In this document: positions 35,528-46,806 of the stretch, piece after piece
Numbering within the stretch: the stretch's first letter is position 1
Layout of the letters: each line of letters starts with the position of its first letter
Source of the DNA: Ilex aquifolium
Lineage: Eukaryota; Streptophyta; Magnoliopsida; Aquifoliales; Aquifoliaceae
DNA: 64,000 nt
Reading direction: 5' to 3'
Assembly (NCBI GenBank): GCA_951799425.1
Contig: OX637409.1
Coordinates: 8,769,960 to 8,833,959, forward strand
The notes under the pieces: model-generated
Databases searched by the model: none
The model's input: only the letters and a program-made list of their open reading frames with translations
Told to the model about the DNA's origin: nothing
Program-made: the position numbers and the translations under genes

Positions 35528-37486
35528 ATGGCCGGTTCACCAAAGTTTCTCTTAATCTCTCTCCTCTTCCTCATCTTCTTCGTATCAGAAACTTTAGGCC
35601 AATCTGAAAACGCTACCAGAACAAAATGTACCTCGAGTTACGGTAATGGATGTCACAGTAAAACTGAAGCCTTCAAGCTCAAACTCATCGCAATTGCTTC
35701 CATATTAGTAACAAGCATGATTGGTGTTACCTTACCCATATGTTCTCGGGCTGTACCTGCTCTTCAGCCCGATAGAGATTTGTTTGTTATTGTCAAAGCA
35801 TTCGCGTCGGGCGTGATACTCGCGACCGGGTACATGCACGTCATGCCGGATTCATTTGATTGCTTGAGGTCAGACTGTTTGCCGAAACATCCATGGAGGA
35901 AGTTTCCATTTACGACATTTGTGGCAATGCTTTCTGCTATCGTGACCTTGATGGTGGATTCATTTGCTTTGAGTTATTATAAGAAACGTTGTTGTGGAGG
36001 AGGAACAGTGGAGTCTGGCAAGCAGGTGATGGATGGGCATGTGGAATCGCAAAGTTTTGGACATGGTCATGGAAATGGTTTTGATGGGCTTGTAGATGTT
36101 GAGGCCTCTCAATTGCTACGACATCGTGTAATAGCTCAGGTACCAAATTTTGTTGAACTTCACTGCTTTGAGCCTAGACCCAAATGATTTGCTCATCTCT
36201 CTCTCTCTGATACTACTCCAAATCATCAAGAATTTTGACATTTGTGAAAGTCTAAGCAAGCACTGTATAAACTTAGTATTATAATGTTTGGCAGGTACTA
36301 GAACTGGGAATTATTGTGCACTCGGTGGTAATTGGACTTTCAATGGGGGCATCTGACAATCCATGCACAATCAGGCCGCTTATAGCTGCTCTGTGCTTCC
36401 ACCAACTGTTTGAAGGAATGGGTCTGGGTGGATGCATACTACAGGTAAAATTACCTATTTTCTAACAAGCCCAAGTATTAGTTGTTTGTTTGATCAAAAA
36501 AAAATTGTGTGGGCTGCATTTTAACATCTCATATTGTTAAACAGTAATGTCATCATCAGTGCGTCTTTCAATTCTTCGAAGTGTTCTATTTTGTGTCCAA
36601 ATAAAAAAGTGTAGGCGAGATTGGAATAAGAATGAAATGGTTTGATTCATCAAATCTCATAACGACTGTAGAGAGTAAGTGAAATTGACACTGTGAAAAC
36701 TTCCAATTATCTTCAGTTTTTTCTATCTTATCATTGGAGTTTGCTTCATGCAGCAGAGAACAACAAATTGAATTATACTTTCATCAAAAAAGACTATAAA
36801 AAGTTAGAACACACACTAAACTGAATCTTGCTATAGAATGGGATAATAGGTGAACCTGAAACCCATAAATCAAACGAGAAAGAAAAATAGCAGACCGAGG
36901 TGTGGCACATGCTCTCTCCAGGCACACACTACACTACAACTATTAGCAACGTAATAGATTGTTGAGCAGTGAAACCCACATTCACAATTTGTATTCAACA
37001 TACCCACGCTACATTGCTAGAGTGCAGGATGAAGGGGTGTTGTTGTGTTCAAATAGACTAATCATGTTGCATGAACTATATCTATTTTCTAACGTTAGTT
37101 AAGAATATGTTCTGTTTCTGAAACCAATAATAATGGGAATTTTGTTTCATACAGAATTCTAACTCTTTACATATGGTTAGGCTGCATATGGGATTAAGAC
37201 GACGGCGATCATGGTTTTCTTTTTCTCTTCCACAACTCCATTTGGGATTGCGCTTGGAATTGGTTTGTCGAATGTGTATAGCGACAATAGTCCAACAGCT
37301 CTGATCGTGGTGGGTATACTAAATGCGTCTTCGGCTGGCCTACTGAACTATATGGCATTGGTGGACCTTTTAGCGTCTGATTTTATGGGTTCCAAGCTAC
37401 AAAATAGTATGAAGCTTCAAATATGGGCTTATTGTGCAGTTCTATTGGGCGCTGGATTCATGTCTTTGATGGCAAAGTGGGCATAG
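35528..37486 (+). CDS. ZIP/IRT-family zinc/iron transporter
   Basis: Imports Zn2+, Fe2+ or related divalent metals across the plasma or an organelle membrane. Exons 35528-36139, 36295-36444 and 37181-37486 (GT-AG, all phase 0) give 355 residues, a normal length. Residues 1-24 look like a signal peptide ([19 protein letters not shown]). The early membrane segments include [18 protein letters not shown] (53-70), [19 protein letters not shown] and [20 protein letters not shown]. The variable loop is short and poor in His (H171, H179, H181; GHGHGNG). Exon 2 encodes the signature [13 protein letters not shown] (H213) and [12 protein letters not shown] (H240, E244), the metal-binding helices. The protein ends [15 protein letters not shown], as in Arabidopsis IRT1/ZIP proteins. 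Start chosen because the signal peptide follows directly. The exact member and its metal cannot be told from sequence. Confidence 0.93.
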
Positions 37487-38590
37487 CCTTCTCACCACAT
37501 GCCCTGGGGCATGGACTATTTTCCCTAGCAATTCTGTCTTTTTCTTTTTTCTTTTTTTTTTGGTGGCCTTTTTGAGTAAGATGGGACAGGAAAGTTATTC
37601 AGCATAATCAATTTTGTCCAAGCTTAGTTATGGAATATGGATCTATCTATATAGTTCTCCAATTTGGTTTGATTCATTAGTAGGTTATGTGAAAATTAAC
37701 CGAGTTGGTTTGAAAACAGGATTGTTTTTTGCTTTATCATATGCAGTCTTACATCTCTTCATAAGTTTATGAGTTTACTACAAATAAGCGAACATAAACA
37801 CAGTTATCCATATTGTTTCCTGGCTTAGGCTTCCCGCACGGCCTCTAGTAAAATTGTGCAGTCGAAATTCAATTTCTGGATATTTTTAGGTTAAAGTAGA
37901 ACATAAGGCTTTATACACTAGTAATGTAAAGCTTATAAAAACAAATTCTTGGCCTTAAGTTGTGCTTCTGGGCCATGATTGGCTCAAACCAACTTCTGGC
38001 CCTTAAACACAGGAAGCTGTCCCTTTGAAAGACTGCCTATTTCTCTCTCATCAACATATTCTAGCTTGTGAGTGTCTCTGCATCTCTTTCTTGACCTTAA
38101 ACCCTTTCCAGATGCATATGAAACCTTCCACAGACTTCAGCATCACCCAATCTGTCCAAAACAAGGCAAACAATGACCACCACCACCATTCATATGCCAT
38201 GTCACAGTGATTATGCCTAATTTGGTTCCACAATAGTTTAACATTATCTTCCTTTGATTTCTGATTAATTTGTATTCTACAAAATTGTTGTGTTCCTGTG
38301 TGGGATGTTGTATTGGCGTCATTTCAGCATATTGATATTTTTTTAGTTTTCCCTGGCATTTGTACATGTCTAAGAGTGTTGCGAGTTTTGTTAACATGCA
38401 TGAGCAGTAATGTTAGTAATTTTTGAGATTTTTTTTCTCAAGTTTGTTACACCCTGTGTATCCTGATTGTTCATGTTATTAACTAGTAACTTCCCCTGTT
38501 GCTGTGCTATGCTTCATTGGATTTATGGAACAACTGAATAGGCAAAGGTTGTGTTCAGTGTGGTCTATGTTATTGTTCAATTATGAACAG
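37487..38590. other. Intergenic gap between ZIP gene and LTN1 copy B
   Basis: Holds the ZIP 3' UTR and, from some point, intron or flank of LTN1 copy B. I looked for the N-terminal Listerin exons expected before the exon at 38591 and did not recognise them, so the 5' breakpoint of copy B probably lies in this 1.1 kb. Confidence 0.45.
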
Positions 38591-38743
38591 GTAGCCTTTC
38601 CAGCACCGGATAAGAGACTCGAGGCTTTAATTTTATGTGTCAATGAGATTTTCATGTATTTGGATGAAAATTTAAAGCTCACGCCGCAGAGTATGTTAGA
38701 TAATGCGGCTGCGTTGGATGAATTAGAAGAGATGCATTGGCAG
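38591..38743 (+). pseudogene. LTN1: LTN1 copy B exon (N-terminal HEAT region)
   Basis: 51 codons, AG before and GT after. [16 protein letters not shown], then [16 protein letters not shown] and [11 protein letters not shown], match the early part of plant Listerin. Open and in phase 0 with the next exon at 40288. It is the first recognisable exon of the copy. Confidence 0.8.
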
Positions 38744-40287
38744 GTATTCATTCATGGTGTACTTTATATTCAGGATCAATATTCATATAGTTCTATCATC
38801 ATTCTTCACTATCTTTGTTTGTTATTATGTTTCTTACACAGAAAGCTTTTATAAGTTGCAGTTGAATTGTGTCTCTCTGCACTTGCATTGTAGGCGCCTT
38901 ATCACTTAACATGTTGCATTCATGAAGACTGTGTTCGTAGTATTTTGGTTTGTTGTGAATAAAAATCTAGTAATTGAAAACAGCTGTTCATTTTTTTAGG
39001 GTTGTGGGGTGGTGAGTAGAAGGGAATGTGAGGGAAGGGTTTTGACACTTCTGGGGCCGTGGGATCTCCTTGCTGCATAGTTTGAATCAGTTTCCATACG
39101 GAATGCTTGTATCCGAGAGACAGTTTTATATTCATAGGATACACATGACAAGGATAGCTTGTCGAAGTCTTTTGATAAGATCTGCACTGCAGCTGACAAG
39201 TTTGTTCCCAACTCTTTTTGTTATGGCCCCTGGGGGGAGAAAATCATAATCCTAGGATGTAGAGATGCTGATAAATTCTCTCTTTGTCCAAGCCAGCATG
39301 GCTTCTCTCTATGTAGGGGTCATCGGATGCATTGGCGTGACATAAGAGTTCCCAAAATAATGTTCTTAATATTGACTAATTCGTCTAGGAATTTGAATTT
39401 TCAGGATAAAATGGTTTGGGATGTTGTGGTCTTCTTGAAGAGGGTCATTTGGACAAGAAGCTCATTAGATCAGCCCTTAAATTGTATCCCACAGTATACA
39501 TCCCTGATGGTGGTGTCGTGAATTTTTAAGGAAACTTATATTTTGGTGAATCCATGGACATGCATTTTGATGGTCAAGAAAGATGTTTTTTCCTGAACAT
39601 CATGCCAATATGATCTGATATTTTTGCATCTTCTCTTGTCACTGTGAGTAGCCTAGCCTAGTGACCGACAATTCCAGTTTTGAAGCTTGGTTTTGTCAAT
39701 AGAAATCTCTGTGCTTGGAGTCCAAGATTTGATGAATGATGCCGATGATTTCGTGTGGGGAGAAGCATTCATAGGAAGAGATGATGAGCAGGCAAGATGT
39801 GCCCCCTCCCCACTCTCTAAACCAAAATAAAAAGGTAAAAAGTGTCTTCTTGATGTTTCCAGTCAAAAGGGATTAAAATAACGGGGCAAACCTACCCAGT
39901 TTCTCGAAGTAAAACACTGATCTGTGCAGCCTTGCCTTCCACTTGCAGTCAAGTCATGGACTGCTTGGTTAAAATTACCATTTTTTTAACTGTAACAGAC
40001 TCGCAATGTGGGATTCAGCTGAATAGCCACGAGTCGAAAATTCACAACTTTGTCTATTGGTTGGAATGGTTTTTATTTTTGTTTTTTAAGATGTCATGCA
40101 TCATTTCACTGAAATTTGGTTGGGCTTTCGTAATTGCTTGTAAATTTGGAATAGTAGATCTAATATTTTTTTTTCATTACTATCCTGCAATGTTTCAGTA
40201 ATGGTACAATCTGTTTCGTTGTGTGTGCGTGCGTGCGTCAATAATTCCTCATTCCTAAAGTCATGTTTTTGGTTTTCTTGGTTGCAG

Positions 40288-40946
40288 GTGATTTCTTCAT
40301 CACTACTGGCATTAGCCACCCTTCTTGATATTTTGGTGTCCCTGCAATCTGAAAGGCCAGGTTATGAAAACGTAACTGCTGAACCAAAACATGCTCCAAA
40401 AGCTAAGGCAGCAGCTATTTCTTATGCAGAAAAGTTGTTTTCCACCCATAAATATTTTCTGGATTTTCTGAAGTCTAAAAGCTCTGCTATCCGGTCAGCT
40501 GCTTATTCAGTGCTTAGGAGCATTATTAAAAACATTCCTCATGCTTTTAGTGAAGGGAATATGAAAACTCTTGCCCCTGCAATACTTGGTGCTTTCCAAG
40601 AAAAGGATCCAGCTTGCCATTCGTCAATATGGGATACATTTTTTCTATTTTCCAAAACATTTCCAGACAGTTGGACGATCTTGAATGTTCAGAAAACCCT
40701 GCTACACCGTTTCTGGCATTTTCTTAAGAATGGGTGCTTTGGATCTCAACAAGTTTCTTATCCAGCTCTGGTTCTATTCTTAGATGCTGTGCCCCCTAAA
40801 GCAATAGTAGGAGAGAAGTTCTTCCTTGAATTTTTCCAGAACCTGTGGGCAGGAAGAAACTCGTCCTATTCCTTAAATGCAGATCGACTAGCATTTTTCC
40901 TTGCTCTGAATGAGTGTTTTCTTTGGGTACTAAAAAATACTTCAAG
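40288..40946 (+). pseudogene. LTN1: LTN1 copy B exon (HEAT repeats)
   Basis: An open block of 659 bp. VISSSLLALATLLDILVSL, AAISYAEKLFSTHKYFLDFL, SAIRSAAYSVLRSIIKNIP, VSYPALVLFLDAVPPKA and FLALNECFLWVLKNTS are close to plant Listerin. It ends TTCAAG before GTGAGA, and joins 41069 to give the continuous codons S-R-Y-G-D-E. Confidence 0.88.
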
Positions 40947-41068
40947 GTGAGAGTTCATTGGGCTCTTCTTTTTCATTATTATGGCAGCTTTTATCCTTTT
41001 TTTTTTTGTTCATGCTATAATGAATTTCCTCTGCTTTTGATTCTCATTTTGATCCTCTTTGATGCCAG

Positions 41069-41554
41069 ATATGGTGATGAAGTAGATTGCATGTATAATT
41101 TCCAACGTACTTTTATTGATGAGATTCTTATAAAGCTTTTGTGGAATGAGTACCTGCTGTTTGTGAGCTCAAAAAATCAGACCAGAGTCTTCCCTGGGCG
41201 TTCCCAGGATCTATCCGAGGGAAGCTCTCAACCTTTGCACAAGGAAACAATGGAAGCATTCGATCACAAGAATGCAATGGGTTACATGCAAGATTTGGGG
41301 AAATGCATTGTTGAAATACTTTCGGGCATTCATTCTGTGGAACATAATTTGCTCTTGGTTTTCTGTTCATCATTTCAAGAGAACTGCCTTGATATATTTC
41401 AGCGAATGGAGAGTACAGAAAAACTTGATGAGAATGTAGAACGGTTCATCAAATTTTTGTTTTTATTGGATCAACATGCGGTGCAAAAAGGTGAAACATG
41501 GCCCTTGGTTGATTTAGTGGGACCAACGTTGGCGAAGTCTTTCCCATTAAACTG
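41069..41554 (+). pseudogene. LTN1: LTN1 copy B exon
   Basis: Open block. FQRTFIDEILIKLLWNEYL, YMQDLGKCIVEILSGIHSV and GETWPLVDLVGPTLAKSFPL match Listerin. The only GT donor at the end (ACTG before GTAATT) leaves two bases, whereas the next exon at 41736 needs phase 0. This implies a small lesion or an unusual junction. Confidence 0.8.
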
Positions 41555-41735
41555 GTAATTCAACTATTTATTTTGGAGCAATGAAAAGTAGTAGATCAAT
41601 AGTCTTTATACCTGCAGCTGATGACCAAGCATTATGTAATGGTTTCGATGAAGTATTGTGCTTTAGGCTTGCTAGTTGAGTTCTTTTTTTTTTGTCTCTT
41701 GGATTCATTATTGTATTGGATCTTCTTGACATCAG

Positions 41736-42220
41736 GACTCACCAGATTCTGTGAGATTTATAGTGGCTGTAGTCTCCGTATTTGGACCACACAAGATAAT
41801 TGGAGAATTCATTTGCAAGGAGTTCAAAATTGAGCAGTTTATTGAAGGTTTTAAGGAAATATTTATCCCTTGGTGCTTGCAAAAGAATAGCTTCTCCAAC
41901 GGCGCTCGAGTGGAACTCTTGCTCGCATTAATTTGTGATGAATCCTTTTCAGAACAGTGGGACAGTGTCATTGCACATGCAGTGAAGGTAGATGATGTTG
42001 TAGCTGGTGCTAGGACTCTGGAGCCCGACCACATATCTGTGTTGGCAATGCTCATTGAGAAAGCAAGAGAGGAAATTCGAAAGAGGAAGGTAGACATGGA
42101 TTTGGATCATCGGCAAGGATCCCATTCAGAGCACTGGCATCATGAGCTTCTAGATTCAGCTGCTGTTTCTGTTGCCCGTTCTTTTCCGCCATTTGGGATT
42201 TCTGATGCTAATTTTTTGCG
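41736..42220 (+). pseudogene. LTN1: LTN1 copy B exon
   Basis: Reads DSPDSVRFIVAVVSVFGPHK, then EIFIPWCLQKNS, ISVLAMLIEKAREEIRKRK and HSEHWHHELLDSAAVSVARS, all Listerin-like (the HWHH motif is conserved in plants). The donor after TTTTTTGCG at 42220 joins 49036 in frame (R-L-V-L-G-G). The intron that follows is 6.8 kb because of transposons. Confidence 0.8.
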
Positions 42221-42900
42221 GTAGGTAAAGGGATGTGTTCATCATTTGTAACGTTGCATGCAGGAAACAACATCTTGATTCATTGGACAGTATATTGTTA
42301 ATTCAACTACTCCCCCCCCCCCCCAAAAAAAAAAAAACCTACCCAACCACCCACCAAAAAAAACATAAATCCAAAAACAAAACAAAAAATAGCGAACATA
42401 GCTAGAATTTTAATGTTTGAGGTCAGAATGTGGATGCAATAGATCACTTCCTTTCTTTCCATGTCAAATTTCCTACTAAAACCAATTATATAATTCCTTC
42501 CTTTGAGACGAATAACCAAATCCATTTGGTTTGCTTGATTGAAAGAAACCGTTATTCTTGCTATGAAGAAAGTTAAGGTGTTGAATTTTAAACTAGAATT
42601 ATACTTTGAAATTAGTCACATAAAATTAGCTTGGAATAATATATGTCCTTTCTTTTTTCATGGATTTGAAGCAATTAATAAATGTTGCAGTTTAAATATT
42701 TCTTTTCATAGGTCTTTAGAAATTGTTCAAATTTTATTGTATGATCGAGAACATAATTTTTTTGATACTTTTAAGACAATGTTATATATAGACAACCTCT
42801 CTGCATGTTACTATTAGAGTATTACTTTCCTATTATTTTATTTTCTATAGTGTTACTTTCCTTTTATATCGCTTTCCTATTATTTTTTATTTTTCTAATA

Positions 42901-43703
42901 CTAGTTGTTGCACACGTGCGTTGCACGTGGACACTATTGTGACATTATGAAGATCACACATTAGTGAAATTACAAATTCAAATCTTTACGAGGACCTATG
43001 TTAAAATTAAAAAACACCAATGATGAAGTAGATGGATAATAGTCATTATCATTGGTTTAGCATCCATAACTAATATCATGACAAGACAAGACAAGACAAT
43101 TACTATATTCTATTTTTTGCCTTTTTAAAAAATGAGAATATTTTACTCATAAGATACCCAACAAAAAAAAAAAACTTAAATTGCAAGCCTTTAAAAATCT
43201 CAAATACGCAAAAAATGTAAAATGAATATAAATTTATCATAAATTGATTCTCAGGACTAATAGAATATAAGACTTTAATATAGAGAGACAAGAAAGAAAA
43301 TGTTTAGTCATCAAGACAATTAATTATTGAACCAGTAAGGAATATGAAGAGAAAATAAAGAAGCGTTTCAATTATCAACCCAATTAATAATTAAATATAT
43401 AAATAGGCAAAAACATCAGCACCCAGACAATTACTGTAAGTAGTAAATAAAAAAAAATCAAAAGTTTTGAACTATATATATAAACATTTGAGTCAATATT
43501 GGAGATGTCCTTACAGTAGTAAAAGTAGAGATATAAATATAAATATATATGTGGAAATGGAAGTATATGAAGGGTTATTTATATATTTAATTAATATTGA
43601 ATAATTTAATACATAAGGATTCAGGTGTCTTTTATCTTTTTGATAGGGGCATAATAGTCAATCAAAAGTTTTTCACTTAGGTGCCTTTTATTAGTAGTAT
43701 GGA
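42901..43703 (-). mobile_element. Non-autonomous Helitron, 803 bp
   Basis: On the minus strand it starts TCCATACTACTAATAAAAGG and ends with the perfect hairpin CACGTGC-AAC-GCACGTG, then TGTGCAACAACTAG. It lies between A and T, the Helitron target, with no target duplication. The 3' end is related to that of 25255-27942. Non-coding. It interrupts an LTR of the old Copia-like element. Confidence 0.78.
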
Positions 43704-44426
43704 TTATAATAGTCTACAATATCAATCTAATATAAATAGATGATCGAGTGTTGGCAACACACACCCTACACACAATATGGTTTTATAATCTCTTTCCTCT
43801 CTGTACTTCTTCTTCTCTCTTTTCTTAAACTTTAATATTCAATTATTCAATTTCCAACTTGGTACTAGAACAAGATATTTGGGTGAGTAGGGTCCTAGGC
43901 GAGGCACACTGGCCTGGCCTAGGGGTTGGTCGGTCCTAAATACATCTAATTGTAGTTGTTTCTATGTTCGCTAAGTATTGTTATCTTTATTTTTGGCTTG
44001 GTTTAGTGTTATTTTAGTGTTTTCAAGCCCAATTTCGTGTTGGTCTAGTGGTCTTCATCTCGATTTATTATTTTTAACCCAATTTATTGTCGGCTAAGTA
44101 GTTTTTGGACCAGATGGTGTTTATTTCCTAGTTTTCTTCTCGATTCAGTGTCGGTTTAGTGTTTTTAGTCCGATTCAGTGTCAGATAATTGGTTTGCGAC
44201 CCAATTTATTATTGGTTTATTGATTCTTATCTCGGTTCAGTACTAGTTTGTTGGTTTCAGAACCGGTTCAACTCCTTTGCGCTAATTCAACTCCAGATCT
44301 TTTTGGTTTACCCTATTTTCGACTGTTGCAGTTGAATTTATTAAATTTCCTATGGCTCATTGTTGTATTTTTAGTTGTGTGCTTTTGTGCTAGTATGATT
44401 GTCATTCAACTCATGTCTTAGGCTTT

Positions 44427-46806
44427 TGTAACACCCCGCATTTTCGTCTATATATGTATATAGATATATATTAAATAATAGTGGTAAAAATGTGGATATG
44501 TGTAGTGATGGTAGGAATAAACTAGAGATGCAAATTAATTTGGAAGTTGAAGTTTTGAAAGTGTGTAAGCTTGAGAAGAGGGATTAAGTAAGTTTCTAAA
44601 TGGATTTAGGTCAAAATAAGGTTTCCATTGAGTCCGGAAGGTCGAAAAACCTTGGGAGAGGTGATATGGGGTGTATTAGAAGTTAGGAAGTATTTTGGAG
44701 TTAAAACACATTTTAGAGAAAATTTGGGTATAAAGGATTTTGGACACTGTCTACTATTTCGATCATAACTTTTTATTCTTAATTTCAAATGATCTGAAAT
44801 TTTGACAGTAGATAGTAGACATTTAGGGCTACAAAAGTGTATCTCATGAAAATTTTCCAATTCGACCTCTAAATGGGTCAAAAATGCACTGGAAGTAGAA
44901 GTAGAAAAATCTGGGTAGTGACTACCGGTAGCCAAATTCAGCTACCGGTAGCCAATGGTCCAGTACAAATCAGCTACCGGTAGCCAACCGGTAGCCAATG
45001 GTCCAGTACAAATCAGCTACCGGTAGCCAACCGGTAGCCGATGGTCCAGTAAAAATCAGCTACCGGTAGCCAACCGGTAGTCGAGGGTCCCGTGTGTCCG
45101 AGCTACCGGTATCCAAAATCAGCTACCGGTAGCCACTGTAAAAATCCGAATTTTTCTGTTCGCGAACCCTTGATTTTTCCCCCCCTATAAATACATCCTC
45201 TCACCTCCTTAGCCTTCATTACACCACTCCAAACCCTAGATAGCTTGAGAGGAGAAGAGAGGAAGAGAAAAACACATCCAAGAGAGAGATTTACATCATT
45301 TGTGAAGATTAAACCCTAGATTTCTCAAAAATCTCACTTCCCCACCCATTTCTTTTCTTCTATTCTTCAATCACTCTCACCCAAATCTCTTGAAACCCTA
45401 GGAGGACGAAATTAAGAGGAAAAAGGAAGGAGAATAGGAAGATTTTGAAGCTTGAGTCTTAGATTGAAGCTACAACTAAGAGGTAGGGGATTTCTTCCTA
45501 TTCTCTTACATTGAGGCTAGGATTAAATTCTATGTATTCTTTTGGTTCAAAATCATATATACTTGCTATTATTTACTTGATTCTTGATCCTCTTACATTT
45601 ATTGCCATGTTTTAAACATTGTGGTAGTTGGGTAACCATTAAAGGTCCATTTTTCATTCTCAAACCCTAGTTTTAAGAAAAATGAATTTCTCTCTCTATC
45701 TTCACTCAAATTTGGTTATGAAAATTATAGTGTTTTGTGTTGAGTATTGAAATGCTATTGTACATGATCTCTTGTAATTTTTCTTCATTGTTATTTGAAA
45801 TTGTCTTATGATGGATTTGGGGATTTTGTGGAATTTGCGTGAGAATTTGGGGATTTTGGATATATGATTGTAAATGGAGGAAAACATTGGAATTTCATGC
45901 TTGGTTGGGTTGTTTGTGATGCAAATGAGTGAGAGGTTTCTTGTAAGAATGCTCACCCATTCTTAAGAGGTTCCTTGTAAGGATGCTTGAGAATCAATGA
46001 ATGGAGGTGGAGGTTGCTCTTAAGTATGCCACCTACCGGAATAAATGGGGGTGGAGGTTGCTCTTAAGTATGCCACCTACCGGAAGAATTGTTGGGAATT
46101 GTTTATGGCCATTAATGTCAAGTTATGAATTATTGTAGTATTGTGGAAAATGGTTTCCTACAAGAACTTGTGGGAGTATGGGATTCCACAAGGTCTTGTG
46201 GGAAACCGGTTTATATTTCGGAAAAATGGATATGTCTTGGATCTTGGTTTCTTTTACTGTTCATTTTAATTACTGTTGCTATTTAAACTTGAGATCTATT
46301 TAAAATGTCCTGTTTTTCCTTCAAAATGTTATGTATGCTATTTTTTTGAAAATGAGACCAACCGTTTTATATGTTTTCCTAAACCTTGTTTGAGTTTGGG
46401 AAGATTTTGCTACAGAGCTTCGTGCTCATCCCTTACAATTAATATTTTTCAGATTTGGCTTTAGAGGAGGAGCTCGGTGTGAATGAGCCGGGCCTTGGGG
46501 AAGCTTCCTTGGAGGGGTACCTAGATCCCGAATGGGACATCTAGAGATATAGCTTATTTTGTTCTAGACTAGGAGATTTATTTCTAAACAATGTAAAGTC
46601 TAGATTCTGAAACTCCGCTGCGATATATTCATGTAATTCTTTTGGGGAATGTAAAGGCCGAAATGGGCCTATTCTTTTGGGGATCATGCTGTAAATATTA
46701 TGGATGACTTTATGAATTCTTACTTATTGAGGGATTATTTTAGTGCTCTCATGATGTGAATGTTTTAGAATGTAATGCCGTCCAGGGTGTGTTTTGGGGC
46801 GTTACA
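44427..46806 (+). mobile_element. Solo LTR, Ty3/Gypsy (chromovirus Tekay/Del-like), plus orientation
   Basis: 2380 bp, TGTAACACCCCGC at the start and TTTTGGGGCGTTACA at the end, flanked by the perfect repeat GCTTT (44422-44426, 46807-46811). A TATAAATA box is at 45186-45193, just after the CTACCGGTAG array. It is the closest relative of 12983-15110 (opposite strand). Confidence 0.82.
44922..45136. repeat. CTACCGGTAG palindrome array (solo LTR 3)
   Basis: The motif GCTACCGGTAGCC occurs about six times, with partner CAACCGGTAGCC copies, in near-48-bp units (spacer AATGGTCCAGTACAAATCA). The array ends 50 bp before the TATA box. Confidence 0.82.

Noticed and set aside
35528-37486. Idea that the ZIP gene sits in an LTN1 intron
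   Set aside because: No N-terminal Listerin exon was recognised upstream of it in the window; a 5' truncation of copy B is simpler.
39159-39521. 120-codon frame in an LTN1 copy B intron
   Set aside because: No similarity to Listerin or any known family, and the flanking exons join without it.
41618-41652. Possible micro-exon that might mend the LTN1 junction at 41554/41736
   Set aside because: AG and GT are present, but including it introduces a stop and does not restore phase.
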